The notes beneath the pieces are model-generated. The model saw only the letters and a program-made list of their open reading frames with translations, was not told the DNA's origin and ran no database searches. The position numbers and the translations under genes are program-made. DNA of 64,000 nucleotides from PALSA-505 sp036267135 (lineage in GTDB: Bacteria > Actinomycetota > Actinomycetes > Streptosporangiales > Streptosporangiaceae), in NCBI GenBank assembly GCA_036267135.1, contig DATAWQ010000037.1, positions 1 to 64,000 on the forward strand, read 5' to 3'. Every line of letters begins with the position of its first letter. The stretch's first letter is position 1. Shown here piece by piece: positions 34,023 through 43,700 of this stretch.

Positions 34023-35055
34023 CGCGCCACCGGGCGAGGCAACACCTTCTCGGCCGGAAAGACAACCTGCGGCGGCCGCTGGGCCGCAAACACAGCCTAC
34101 GGTGGCTGCTGGGCCGGAAGGCCAGGCTGCGGCGGCGCAGGCCAGGCCGCACCCGGCTAGGCTGACCGTCGGCGTGGTCGGCGCCGGCCGGGTGGGCACG
34201 GCCTTGGGCGCCGCGCTGGCCCGCGCTGGCCACCACGTGGTGGCCGCCTCCGGGGTCTCCGAGGCGTCCCGCGAGCGGGCCCGCAGGTACCTGCCCGGCG
34301 TGCCGCTCACCGAGCCACCCGACGCGGTGGCCCGGGCCGAGCTGGTTCTGCTCACCGTGCCCGACGACGCACTGCCCGGCCTGGTCGCCGGTCTGGCCGC
34401 CACCGGGGCCGAGCTGGCCGGCCGCCTGCTCGTGCACACCAGCGGCCGGTACGGCACCGGGGTGCTGCGGCCCGCCGCCGAGCGCGGCGCGCTGCCGCTC
34501 GCCCTGCACCCGGTGATGACCTTCACCGGCCGCCCCGACGACATCGACCGGCTGGCCGGCATCTCGTTCGGCGTGACCGCGCCTGACCAGCTGCGGCCGG
34601 CCGCCGAGGCGCTGGTGATCGAGATGGGCGGTGAGCCCGTGTTCATCCGCGAGGAGGACCGCGGGCTCTACCACGCCGCGCTGGCCAGCGCCGCCAATCA
34701 TCTGGTCGGCCTGGTCGCCGAGGCCTCGGACCTGCTCCGCGCGGCCGGCGCCGCCAACCCGGGCCGGATGCTGGGCCCGCTGCTGTTCGCCGCGCTCGAC
34801 AACGCGCTGCGGCTGGGCGACGCCGGGCTCACCGGGCCGGTCGCCCGCGCCGACGTCGACACGCTGGCCAGGCACGTGGAGGTGCTGGGCGACGCCTCAC
34901 CGCGCGCGCTCGGCGCGTACCTGGCGCTGGCCAGGCTGATCGCCAGCCGGTCCCTGGACGCGGGCCTGCTCACCCAGGCCGACGCCCAGCGGGTGCTTGA
35001 CGCGCTCGGCGGCCCGCAGGACGGCGGGCCGCAGGACGGCGGGCCGCCGCCGTGA
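34012..35055 (+). CDS. Rossmann-like and DUF2520 domain oxidoreductase
   Basis: A 347-residue NAD(P)-binding protein: GVVGAGRVGTALGAALARAGHHVVAASG is the dinucleotide fold and the C-terminal helical DUF2520 domain carries YHAALASAANHLVGLVAEA. It resembles ketopantoate-reductase-like and pyrroline-5-carboxylate-reductase-like enzymes. Standing directly before panC, it may supply pantoate, but that is inference. The first ~45 residues are a low-complexity extension with three ~10-residue repeats. It overlaps DUF3180 by 11 nt and panC by 4. The C-terminus ends in a repeated GGPQD. Confidence 0.85.
   Translation: MSPDAPPGEATPSRPERQPAAAAGPQTQPTVAAGPEGQAAAAQARPHPARLTVGVVGAGRVGTALGAALARAGHHVVAASGVSEASRERARRYLPGVPLTEPPDAVARAELVLLTVPDDALPGLVAGLAATGAELAGRLLVHTSGRYGTGVLRPAAERGALPLALHPVMTFTGRPDDIDRLAGISFGVTAPDQLRPAAEALVIEMGGEPVFIREEDRGLYHAALASAANHLVGLVAEASDLLRAAGAANPGRMLGPLLFAALDNALRLGDAGLTGPVARADVDTLARHVEVLGDASPRALGAYLALARLIASRSLDAGLLTQADAQRVLDALGGPQDGGPQDGGPPP
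34052..34141 (+). repeat. Three imperfect 30-bp repeats in the DUF2520 gene
   Basis: Three consecutive ~30-bp units begin GGCCGGAAAGACAACCTGCG, GGCCGCAAACACAGCCTACG and GGCCGGAAGGCCAGGCTGCG. They encode the Pro/Gln/Ala-rich N-terminus. Their GGCCGGAAAGACA start resembles sequences upstream of the two epimerase genes near 59.97 and 61.0 kb. Confidence 0.6.
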
Positions 35056-35939
35056 CCCCGCTGCTGGCCAGCACCAGGGCCGAACTGGCCGCCGTCAGGG
35101 CCGGCCTGCGCGCACCGGTGGTGCTTGTCCCCACCATGGGCGCGCTGCACCACGGGCACGCTGAGCTGCTGCGGCGGGCCGTAGGACTGGCCGGCCCGGA
35201 TGGCAGCGTGGTGGTGTCGATCTTCGTGAACCCACTCCAGTTCGGGCCGAACGAGGACTTCGAGCGCTACCCGCGCACGCTGGCCGCCGACCTGGAGACC
35301 TGCGGGAAGGAAGGCGTGACGGCGGTGTTCGCGCCCGCTAGGCGCGACATGTACCCGGCCAGCCCGCTGGTCACCGTGGACCCGGGCCCGGCCGGCCAGG
35401 TGCTCGAAGGCGAGTTCAGGCCCGGCTTCTTCGGCGGCGTGCTGACCGTCGTGCTGAAGCTGTTCATGCTGGTCCGGCCGGACGTCGCGGTTTTCGGTGC
35501 GAAGGACGCCCAGCAACTGGCGCTGATCAGGCGGATGGTGGCCGACCTGGACGTCGGTGTGAGGATCGAGTCGGTGCCCATCGTGCGTGATCCCGACGGG
35601 CTGGCCACCTCCAGCCGCAACGCCTATCTGTCCGGGCCTGAGCGGGCGACCGCGCTGGCCCTGCCCGCGGCCATGACCGCGGGCAGGGACGCGGCCGTCA
35701 GCGGCCCGACGGCGGTGCTGAGAGCCGCGCGGCGGGTGCTCGAACGGGGCGCGCCGGGCGGAGCGGGCGAGCCGGGCGCCCCCGGGCTGAGCGTGGACTA
35801 CCTCGGCCTGGTGCACCCGGAGACCTTCCAGCCGGTGGGCGAGGAGCACACCGGGCCGGCCGTGCTGGCCGCGGCCGCCCGGGTGGGCCGTACCCGGCTG
35901 ATTGATAACGTGCCGCTGACCTTCGGCGGCGAAGGCTGA
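35052..35939 (+). CDS. panC: Pantothenate synthetase
   Basis: A 295-residue ligase that joins pantoate and beta-alanine via pantoyl adenylate. It has VPTMGALHHGHAELLRRA (catalytic HxGH), VSIFVNPLQFGPNEDFERYPR, KDAQQLALIRRMV and the DGLATSSRNAYLS signature. Against the usual pattern RPGHF..KLFN..GEKD it reads RPGFF, KLFM and GAKD, so a normally conserved His and Glu are replaced; the rest is intact. The GTG overlaps the DUF2520 stop. coaX follows after 78 nt, linking pantothenate synthesis to its phosphorylation. Confidence 0.94.
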   Translation: MTPLLASTRAELAAVRAGLRAPVVLVPTMGALHHGHAELLRRAVGLAGPDGSVVVSIFVNPLQFGPNEDFERYPRTLAADLETCGKEGVTAVFAPARRDMYPASPLVTVDPGPAGQVLEGEFRPGFFGGVLTVVLKLFMLVRPDVAVFGAKDAQQLALIRRMVADLDVGVRIESVPIVRDPDGLATSSRNAYLSGPERATALALPAAMTAGRDAAVSGPTAVLRAARRVLERGAPGGAGEPGAPGLSVDYLGLVHPETFQPVGEEHTGPAVLAAAARVGRTRLIDNVPLTFGGEG

Positions 35940-36017
35940 TGCCGGCCTCGGCGCGGCTCCCCGCCCCCACCCGCCTCCCCGTCCCCCACACCGGCGACTG
36001 ACCTGTATGGGAGTGTC

Positions 36018-36809
36018 ATGCTTCTCACCATCGACGTCGGGAACACCAACACCGTGCTCGGCATGTTCGAGGGCAGTGAGGTGGTCGAGGACTGGCGGAT
36101 CGCCACCGTGCCCGACCGCACCGCGGACGAGATCGCCGTGGTCCTGCAGGGCCTGCTCGGCCAGAGCCCGCTGATCAAGGACGCGGACGTCAGCGGCATC
36201 GCGCTGTGCTCCACCGTCCCCTCGGTGCTGCACGAGATGCGGGAGATGTGCCGGCGCTACTACGGGGACGTCAATACGGTGATCGTCGAGCCCGGCGTCA
36301 AGACCGGCGTGCCGGTCCGGGTGGACAACCCCAAGGAGGTCGGCAGCGACCGGATCATGAACGCGCTCGCGGCCGTGCACCTGTACGGCGGGCCCGCGAT
36401 CGTGGTCGACTTCGGCACGTCCACGAACTTCGACGTGATCAGCGCCAACGGCGAGTTCGTCGGCGGTGCGCTCGCGCCCGGTATCGAGATCTCCGTCGAC
36501 GCCCTGTCCCGGCGCGCTGCCCAGCTGCTCAAGGTGGAGCTGGCCAGGCCGCACCGCGTCATCGGCCGCAACACCGTGGAGTCGCTCCAGTCCGGCATCA
36601 TCTACGGTTTCGCGGGCCAGGTGGAGGGGATCGTGAACCGGATCGTGAACGAGCTGGCCCCCGGCAGCCCGGACTCGGTGACCGTGATCGCCACCGGCGG
36701 GCTGGCCCCGCTGCTGCTGGATGAGGTCAGTGTCGTGGACGCCTACGAACCGTGGCTGACCCTGACCGGGCTCCGGCTCGTCTACGAGCGGAACACCGAG
36801 GATTCTTAG
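36018..36809 (+). CDS. coaX: Type III pantothenate kinase
   Basis: A 263-residue ASKHA-fold kinase that phosphorylates pantothenate, the first committed step to CoA. Features: LLTIDVGNTNTVLGMFEG, VGSDRIMNALAAVHLYGGPAIVVDFGTSTNFDVI, GGALAPGIEIS and VIATGGLAPLL. Type III kinases are insensitive to CoA feedback and need a monovalent cation. It is downstream of panC and just before lysS. Confidence 0.96.
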   Translation: MLLTIDVGNTNTVLGMFEGSEVVEDWRIATVPDRTADEIAVVLQGLLGQSPLIKDADVSGIALCSTVPSVLHEMREMCRRYYGDVNTVIVEPGVKTGVPVRVDNPKEVGSDRIMNALAAVHLYGGPAIVVDFGTSTNFDVISANGEFVGGALAPGIEISVDALSRRAAQLLKVELARPHRVIGRNTVESLQSGIIYGFAGQVEGIVNRIVNELAPGSPDSVTVIATGGLAPLLLDEVSVVDAYEPWLTLTGLRLVYERNTEDS

Positions 36810-36880
36810 CGGTTTCCGGCCTAGCTGTCCGGCCCGGAACCCGGCTGCCGCGACCCTGGGTGACCGGTAACCTCTGGCAG

Positions 36881-38386
36881 GTGACGGAAGAAACTGACCT
36901 GCCCGAGCAGACGCGGGTGCGCTTGGCCAAGCGCGACCGGCTTCTCGCTGCGGGGACCGACCCCTACCCGGCCGGCTTCCCCCGTACCCACACGATCGAC
37001 GAACTGCGCCGGAAGTACGCGGATCTGGGTCCTGGCGAGGCGACCGGCGACCGGGTGGGGGTGGTCGGCCGGGTGATGCTGTCCCGGCCGGGCGGCAAGC
37101 TCAGCTTCGCACGCGTCAGGGACGGCACCGGCGACATCCAGATCATGATCTCGCTGGACCGGTCCGGTCAGGACGCGCTGGACGCCTGGAAGCACGACGT
37201 GGACCTCGGCGACCACGTGGGCGTGGCGGGCGAGGTCATCACCTCACGCCGGGGTGAGCTCTCGGTGCTCGCCGACCGGTTCGTGATCACCGCCAAGAGC
37301 CTGCGCCCGCTGCCGGAGAAGCACCACGGCCTGAGCGACGCCGAGTCGCGGGTCAGGCAGCGCTACGTGGATCTGATCGTCAACCCGGAGACCAGGCGCG
37401 CGGCGGAGCTGCGCAGCCGGGTGCTGCGCTCGCTGCGCGAGGACCTGCACGGGCGCGGCTTCGTCGAGGCCGAGACGCCGATCCTGCAGCCCGTGCACGG
37501 TGGCGCCAATGCGCAGCCGTTCATTACCCATCACAATGCGCAGGACCGGGACGTCTATCTGCGGATCGCGCTGGAGCTGTACCTCAAGCGGCTGGTCGTC
37601 GGCGGCATCGAGAAGGTCTTCGAGATCAGCAAGAACTTCCGCAACGAGGGCATGGACGGCACCCACTCGCCCGAGTTCACCATGCTCGAGGCCTACGAGG
37701 CGTACGGCGACTACGACACGATCGGCACCCTGACCAGGGAACTTATTCAGCGCGCCGCCCGTGAGGGGCTCGGCTCGACGGTGCTGCGGCGAGTGCAGAG
37801 GGATGGGGAGGTGGGCGGGGGCAACGAGTACGACATCGGCGGCGAGTGGGCGTCCAAGACGGTGCACGGGGCGATCTCCGAGGCGCTCGGCGAGGAGATC
37901 ACCCCCGGCACCAGCGAGGAGGACCTGCGCAAGCTGTGCGCCCGCGCGGGGGTGCCCGCCGACCCGGCCTGGAACGCCGGGCAGGTGGTGCTGGAGATGT
38001 ACGAGCGCCTGGTCGAGGAGCGCACCGTCGAGCCGACCTTCTACCGGGACTTCCCCGTCGAGGTGTCGCCGCTGACCCGCCAGCACCGCGACGACCCGCG
38101 GCTCGCCGAGCGCTGGGATCTGGTGGCCTTCGGGACCGAGCTGGGCACCGGCTACACCGAACTGGTGGACCCGGTCGAGGAACGGGCCAGGCTCACCGCG
38201 CAGTCGCTGCTCGCGGCCAAGGGCGACCCCGAGGCCATGCAGCTCGACGAGGACTTCCTGCGGGCGCTCGAGTACGGCATGCCGCCCACCGGTGGCATGG
38301 GCCTGGGGATCGACCGGCTGCTGATCATGTTCACCGGCCTGGGCATCCGGGAGCTGATCATGTTCCCCATGGTCAAGCCGGAGTAG
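36881..38386 (+). CDS. lysS: Lysyl-tRNA synthetase (class II)
   Basis: A 501-residue class IIb synthetase. The N-terminal OB domain (VGVVGRVMLSRPGGKLSFARVRDGTGDIQIMI) binds the anticodon. Catalytic motifs: motif 1 region RSRVLRSLREDLHGRGFVEAETPIL, motif 2 FRNEGMDGTHSPEFTMLEAYEAY and motif 3 GMPPTGGMGLGIDRLLIMF. An ~8-residue GGG-containing insertion (DGEVGGGNEYDIGG) precedes ASKTVHG. The start is taken as GTG 36881; in-frame GTG 36860 is possible and neither has a good ribosome-binding site. A perfect terminator follows. Confidence 0.96.
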   Translation: MTEETDLPEQTRVRLAKRDRLLAAGTDPYPAGFPRTHTIDELRRKYADLGPGEATGDRVGVVGRVMLSRPGGKLSFARVRDGTGDIQIMISLDRSGQDALDAWKHDVDLGDHVGVAGEVITSRRGELSVLADRFVITAKSLRPLPEKHHGLSDAESRVRQRYVDLIVNPETRRAAELRSRVLRSLREDLHGRGFVEAETPILQPVHGGANAQPFITHHNAQDRDVYLRIALELYLKRLVVGGIEKVFEISKNFRNEGMDGTHSPEFTMLEAYEAYGDYDTIGTLTRELIQRAAREGLGSTVLRRVQRDGEVGGGNEYDIGGEWASKTVHGAISEALGEEITPGTSEEDLRKLCARAGVPADPAWNAGQVVLEMYERLVEERTVEPTFYRDFPVEVSPLTRQHRDDPRLAERWDLVAFGTELGTGYTELVDPVEERARLTAQSLLAAKGDPEAMQLDEDFLRALEYGMPPTGGMGLGIDRLLIMFTGLGIRELIMFPMVKPE

Positions 38387-38397
38387 CTGGCGTGCGG

Positions 38398-38433
38398 AAA
38401 GGGGGCCGGTCCCGGTTGGGACCGGCCCCCTTT
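38398..38433. terminator. Bidirectional terminator lysS / NlpC-P60
   Basis: A perfect 16-bp stem (38398-38413 with 38418-38433) around GGTT, with AAA on the left and TTT on the right of the stem, lies between two convergent genes. It terminates lysS on the plus strand and the NlpC/P60 gene on the minus strand. Confidence 0.88.
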
Positions 38434-38454
38434 CGACGTTCGGCCGTACCGATC

Positions 38455-39528
38455 TCAGACGATGCGGACGGCTCCGTTGTAGGCGCCCCAGTCGATCTGC
38501 TGAACCATCACGTCTTGCCCGAAGTCGGGTGCGTCCACCATCTCGTTGCCGCCGATGTAGATGCCCACGTGATCGAGATCGTAGAAGAACAGCAGGTCAC
38601 CGGGCTCAAGCTGGCTCCGGGATACATGCACGCCCTCGTTCCACAGGTCGCCTGTGAAGTGATCGAGGTGAATCCCGATCATGCCGTAGGACCACACCAC
38701 GAGGCCGGAGCAGTCGAAGGCTTTCGGCCCGGCCGCCCCCCACACGTACGGGTAGCCCCGCCTGGTCAGCGCCCAGCGCAGCGCCTGCTCGCCCACGGTG
38801 TTGCCGCCGGGGACATCGATCAGCGGGTACTGGCCGGTCCGCGAGAACGTGGCCATAGCCTGTGAGTACATGGCGCCGTTCAGCACGTTCTGCCGCGCCC
38901 GGATCCCGTTGGTCTTGGACTGTAGCTTCTTGACCAGCCTGTTGACCACGGCCTGCTGCTGCTCGGCGGTGAGCCGGGCCCGGCGGGCGGCGTTCTCCGC
39001 CGTGGTCAGCGCGTCCACCTGCGTGCCCTTTTCCTGGTCGAGCTGCAGCATGATCGATGCGCGGCCCACCACGGCCTGCGGGTTCCTGCTGGAGATGAAC
39101 TGCAGGGTGGGATCGACGCTGCCGCTCATGTAGCTCTCCGCGGCGAGCTGCCCCACCTGAGCCTGCCCGAGGCCGAGTTCGCTGGCGTCCCGGTCCGCGG
39201 TCTGCGTCGCCGTCTTCGCCGCGGCCCGCGCCTGGACTAGCTGAATCTTCAGGCCGTCGTACTGCTCGCTCAGCGTGTTGATCTGATTGGACAGCGCCTT
39301 CGCCTGGCTGATCAGGGTCTTCAGGCTCGGCGTTGGCTTGCTTTGCGCCGCGATGCCAGGGTCGTTGGGCAACATCACGCTGGCCGAGGCGATGGCGATC
39401 GCCGCCACCGTGGCCCGGGTCCAGTTCGGGTGGACCCTGGCGCGCGCTCGGCGCTGCTGGCGCGGCAGGCGCCGCTGACCGGCGGAAGTTCCCGCCCCTC
39501 CATGTCTGCCGGGACGCGAACGCAGCAC
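38455..39528 (-). CDS. Secreted NlpC/P60 peptidoglycan hydrolase under c-di-AMP riboswitch
   Basis: A 357-residue exported hydrolase. A basic N-terminus and hydrophobic segment (TRATVAAIAIASASVML) lead into a Gln/Ala-rich coiled coil (~65-220), then a C-terminal NlpC/P60 domain with catalytic Cys at about 273 (AFDCSGLVVWS) and LDHVGIYIGG. It should cut stem-peptide links in peptidoglycan. The start is GTG 39528 after GAGAGGAGAG. A ydaO-type riboswitch and a promoter lie directly upstream, tying wall hydrolysis to c-di-AMP, a theme known for actinobacterial RpfA/NlpC genes. Confidence 0.92.
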   Translation of the reverse strand: MLRSRPGRHGGAGTSAGQRRLPRQQRRARARVHPNWTRATVAAIAIASASVMLPNDPGIAAQSKPTPSLKTLISQAKALSNQINTLSEQYDGLKIQLVQARAAAKTATQTADRDASELGLGQAQVGQLAAESYMSGSVDPTLQFISSRNPQAVVGRASIMLQLDQEKGTQVDALTTAENAARRARLTAEQQQAVVNRLVKKLQSKTNGIRARQNVLNGAMYSQAMATFSRTGQYPLIDVPGGNTVGEQALRWALTRRGYPYVWGAAGPKAFDCSGLVVWSYGMIGIHLDHFTGDLWNEGVHVSRSQLEPGDLLFFYDLDHVGIYIGGNEMVDAPDFGQDVMVQQIDWGAYNGAVRIV

Positions 39529-39543
39529 GGACTCTCCTCTCCA

Positions 39544-39664
39544 TGGCCACCAGCCAGGTCGGTGACGGTGCGGGCCGGGAAGCCCTACCGCGTGCCGCCC
39601 GCACGAGGCGGGGCGGCTCGGAATTCACCTGGGGAACCGGGTTCCCCGGCTGCCTGGTGGCGCT
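39544..39664 (-). ncRNA. c-di-AMP (ydaO/yuaA-type) riboswitch
   Basis: On the minus strand P1 pairs GCCACCAG (39661-39654) with CTGGTGGC (39553-39546), placing the closing helix directly before the GAGAGGAG ribosome-binding site. Inside are the landmarks of the family: AGCCGGGGAACCCGG, CCCCAGGTGAATTCCGAG, and on the 3' side GGTAGGGCTTCCCG, GCACCGTCACCGACC. Actinobacterial members control cell-wall hydrolases, exactly the gene that follows. Boundaries are approximate; 5' extensions up to ~39720 may belong to the structured leader. Confidence 0.85.
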
Positions 39665-40126
39665 GGCTGCGCACCGTCAGCCCGGCGGGGTGGCGATACC
39701 CGTCCGGGTACGGACAGGCACTCGCTCATGTCAGCGATGGACACTAATGGAACCGGGACCGGCTGTCATGCAGAACGCCGGAATCTTTAACGTGTCGCAC
39801 GCCTTTCCCGCGCCCTTAATTGCGGACGGACTTGTGCGATTGTGCCGCCGTCCCAGCCGTGAGGCACGTTACCGCAGGTCACATCCGGTTACATGGAGGT
39901 AACCGATCTCCGTGCCCGCGCTTATCGGCCACCGGCTGGCCGCAAAGCCACAACGTCTCGCGCCCCCGTCGTCGGTAGCGATGCGTAATTTAATAGTGAC
40001 ACTGCGTGCAATGAAGGAATTGCCGCGCCTTGTGCACTTCCACGCTTGTGCCCCTTATTCGTCCCGCCACCCCGATGCCTGGCGCACCGGTCGGCGGACG
40101 GCGGCGGGGCCGCTAAGGTGCGGGCA
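39665..40126. other. Intergenic region between riboswitch and GNAT gene
   Basis: The left part is the upstream leader and promoter of the riboswitch gene. The right part (about 39790-40126) has no convincing gene. It contains an AT-richer patch near 39985-40025 and the GNAT promoter region, in which I cannot name hexamers with confidence. Confidence 0.4.
39741..39769 (-). promoter_or_regulatory. Sigma70-type promoter of the riboswitch-controlled NlpC/P60 gene
   Basis: On the minus strand ATGACA (39769-39764; 5/6 to TTGACA) is followed after exactly 17 nt by TAGTGT (39746-39741; TAnnnT). Transcription would start near 39734, leaving about 70 nt before the riboswitch P1 helix. Confidence 0.6.
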
Positions 40127-40627
40127 ATGGAGTACACGGTCAGGCGGGCCCGTACCAGCGACGTGAAGGCGATACGCCGCCTCATCGACGCCAACGTGAC
40201 GTCCGGTCGGCTGCTCGACAAGCCGACGGTCACCCTCTACGAGGACATCCAGGAGTTCCTGGTGGCCGAGCCGCCGGGCGGCCCCGTCGCCGGCTGCGGC
40301 GCCCTCCACGTCATGTGGGAGGACCTGGCCGAGATCCGCACCGTAGCCGTCGACGGTCAATGCCGCGGCCACGGCGTCGGCCACCGCATGGTCGCCGCCC
40401 TTGTCGCCGCCGCCCGCGAACTCGGCGTCCAGCGCGTCTTCGTCCTCACCTTCGAGGTCGCCTTCTTCGCCAGCCAGGGCTTCGTGGAGATCATGGCCAC
40501 TCCGGTAGCCACCGAGGTCTACGCCGAACTCCTCCGCTCCTATGACGAAGGCGTAGCCGAATTCCTGGACCTCGACTACGTCAAGCCCAACACCCTAGGC
40601 AACACCCGAATGCTCCTCCGCCTCTAG
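40127..40627 (+). CDS. GNAT N-acetyltransferase (ArgA-like amino-acid N-acetyltransferase)
   Basis: A 166-residue GNAT protein. The N-terminal YTVRRARTSDVKAIRRLID strand-helix is followed by LAEIRTVAVDGQCRGHGVGHRMVAALVAAA, whose RGHGVG loop binds acetyl-CoA, and FEVAFFASQGFVEI. In actinomycetes a protein of this type acts as the glutamate N-acetyltransferase of arginine synthesis; that specific role is a likely but unproven assignment. The start is ATG 40127 with AAGGTG 6 nt upstream. No arginine genes are near. Confidence 0.85.
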   Translation: MEYTVRRARTSDVKAIRRLIDANVTSGRLLDKPTVTLYEDIQEFLVAEPPGGPVAGCGALHVMWEDLAEIRTVAVDGQCRGHGVGHRMVAALVAAARELGVQRVFVLTFEVAFFASQGFVEIMATPVATEVYAELLRSYDEGVAEFLDLDYVKPNTLGNTRMLLRL

Positions 40628-40731
40628 CGCTCCCCGTCCCGGCCGGGGTCTCGTCTCGCAGGATGAAGAGATGTGCGTGTGGTGGCACCTACGGGTCTTC
40701 GCGCTGATGGGTGGCCCGGCGGGGGCGGGTG

Positions 40732-43700
40732 CTAGAGGAGGCGGAGTTGGCGGGCGGCACGGGGGCGGGCGGTGGGCGGGGTGGTGCGGGACAGGAGGTT
40801 GGGGGCGATCGCGCTGAGGAAGAGGGAGGGGCCGCTGGGACGGTCGGCGCCGTAGCGGGTCCGGGTGGCGGCGCAGGTCAGGAACAGGCGGGCCCGGGCT
40901 CGGGTCATGCCGACGAACAGGAGTCGCCGCTCTTCCGCTTCGTCTCGGTCGGTTCCTGGAATCCAGAGCGGGAGCAGGCCGCGCTCGCACCCGGCCAGGA
41001 AGACCACGTCGTACTCGAGCCCCTTGGCGGCGTGCAGGGTGAGGAGAGTGACGGCGTCGGCGCGGGGGTCCAGGGCGTCGGCTTCGGCGCCTACCGCGAT
41101 CTCGGTGAGGAACTGCTGCATGTCGCGGCCGCAACGGTCGGCCAGCGGGCGGAGCACCTCGCCGGCCGCGCGGATGTCGGCGGCGACCGGAGCCGATTCG
41201 CCCGCGGTCAGCCTGCGAACCGCTTCGCGCAGACGGCTAGTGACCGTCTTCGCGTCGGCCACGTCCGGGGTGGCGGTGGTCGGGATGGGTGGGTTCAGTG
41301 CGCCCGCCGGGTCCGGGAGGGAGGTGGGCGCGGCGGTTGCGCTGTGGGGGGTGGCGGCTAGGCGCATTTCGCGGATGATCTCGGGGACGGCGGCGCGCTG
41401 GGCTAGGCGGTCGTGGGAGCGCTTCTGGAAGGGGAGTCCGGCCCGGGTCAAGGCCTGGGTGAGGAACGCGGCCTGGCTGTCGGTGCGGTACAGGATGGCG
41501 ACATCGGCCAGGCCGAGGCCGCCGTGGCCCTGGCCGTCGGCCCGGCCGCTGTCCAGCGAGTGGAAGCTGGCGCCGCCGAGCAGGCGGTCGGTCTCGGCCG
41601 CGATCCACTCGGCCTCGGCGCGCTCGTTAGGCACCTCGTGGAAGACGATCGAGGCGGGCCGAGAGCGCGGCGGCGGGGGCTGGGCCGCCTGCAATTCGCG
41701 GCCGGGCATCAGGGTAGCCGGGGCGACGGCTTGCATCGAGGCGGCCACGATGGCCGGGGCCGACCGGTAGTTCGTGGTCAGGTCGATCGTCGTGGCCCTG
41801 GGGAAGTCGGCGGGGAAGCGCAGGAAGAACCCTACGTCGCTGCCACGGAAGCCGTAGATCGCCTGGTCCGGGTCGCCGATCATGGTGAGGCTGGCGTCCG
41901 CCGGTGAGCCCGCGGTGAGCTGGCGCAGCAGGGTGTATTGCGGCTCGTTGATGTCCTGGTACTCGTCCACACTGACGCACGGCCAGCGGTCGCGGAGCAC
42001 CGCCCGCAGGACCGGCTCGCGGCGCAGCAGGGCCACCGGAAGGTCGATGAGACTGTCGAAGTCCACCAGGTCACGGCGGCCAAGCTCGGCCAGCAGGTCT
42101 GCCTTGACGGCCGGGTCGGTGGCGGCCTGGGCCAGCAGTCGCTGGCCGGCCGTCGCCGATCCGGCTAGCGCGGTGGCCACCGCGAGCGTGGCGGCCTCGT
42201 CGGCGACCTTGACGTCGGGGCCAAAGCCGGCGAGTTCGTGATTCTCCCTGAGTATCTGCAGACCGAGGCCGTGGAAGGTGGTCACGGTGAGCCGCTTGGA
42301 CGCCGGGCCGACCAGGGCGGCGAGGCGTTCGCGCATCTCCTCGGCCGCGCGCCGGGTGAAGGTGATAGCCAGGCACTGACCGGGCTGCACCCGGCCGGTG
42401 GCGATCAGGTAAGCGATGCGGTGGGTGAGCGTGCGGGTCTTGCCGGTGCCAGGACCGGCCACGATCAGCACCGGGCCGCTGGCCGTGACGGCGGCCCGCT
42501 GCTGGGGGTCGAGGCGCTCCAGCAGCGCCGCCCCAGGCCCGTCGGCAGGCGCTGCGGTCGTGACGGTAGCGGCCGGGTGGGCGGGTGTCGCCGATGTCGT
42601 TTCAGTGGCGGATGGTGTGGAGTTGGCTGGTGGGGCAACGGCTGAGTGAGCCGGGGTGGCCGGCGTGGGCCGGGTGGTGGGTGGTGGTGCGGCCTGGGTG
42701 GTGGCTGGTGGTGCGGCTTTCGGTGCGGCGGGCGGGAGGTCGAAGAGGGCGTCCGCGGGGGCGAGGTCGCCGGGGTGCATCAGGCGGACGGTGCCGTACT
42801 CGCCGTCGAAGCCGGCCTCCCTGATCACTTCGCCGCGGCGCAGCCTGGCGATGGCCTCGGCGAGCAGGCCGCCGCCGATCTTGGTGATCTCGTCCAGTGG
42901 GGCGTCGGTCAGGATCTCGATCTCCGGGCCGAGCGCGGCGACCAGCTTGCCGGCCTCGGCGGCGACCTTCTTGCTCTGCGGGCCGACGGACATGATCTCG
43001 CCGATGATCTGGGGCAGCCTGATCAGGTTCGTGCTGGACGGGGCCTTCGCGGGCTGGTAGCCGAGCGGCCGGTCGGCCAGCATCGCCACCCGGTTCAGGA
43101 CGCCGACGGTCAAAGGCTTATCGCATTTCGGGCAAATGCCCCGATAGTCGCGCGTCTGTTCCGGTTCGAGCCTGACGCCGCATTTCCTGTGACCGTCCAG
43201 GTGATACTTGCCTTCCTCCGGATAGAACTCGATCGTGCCGGCCAGGCCGTCGCCGGTCCGCAGCGCGTCGGCCATCTCGAAGTAATCAAGGCCGGTGCTA
43301 AACGTCGTCGCCTCGCGGCCGAGCATCGGAGGCGAGTGCGCGTCGGAGTTGCTTACCAGCCGATAGGAGTCGAGCGTCGAGCACATCCAGTTCATCGGCG
43401 GATCGGAGGACAGCCCGGTCTCGACGGCGAAAACGTGATCTGCCAGATCGGCATAGCAGTCGGCCACGCGATCGAACCCTGACTTCGAACCGAGTACGGC
43501 GAACCAGGGGGTCCACACGTGCGCCGGCACGAGATAACATCCGGGCCCGCCGTTAAGTGTGATCTCCAACAGATCGCGAGAGTCCAGGCCCAGGATCGGG
43601 CGACCGTCAGAGGCCAGGTTTCCGATCTTGGAAAGGGCCGTGGTAATGCGGTCGGCCGCCTCGAACGTGGGTGCGTAGAGCAGATGATGCACTTTTCTTG

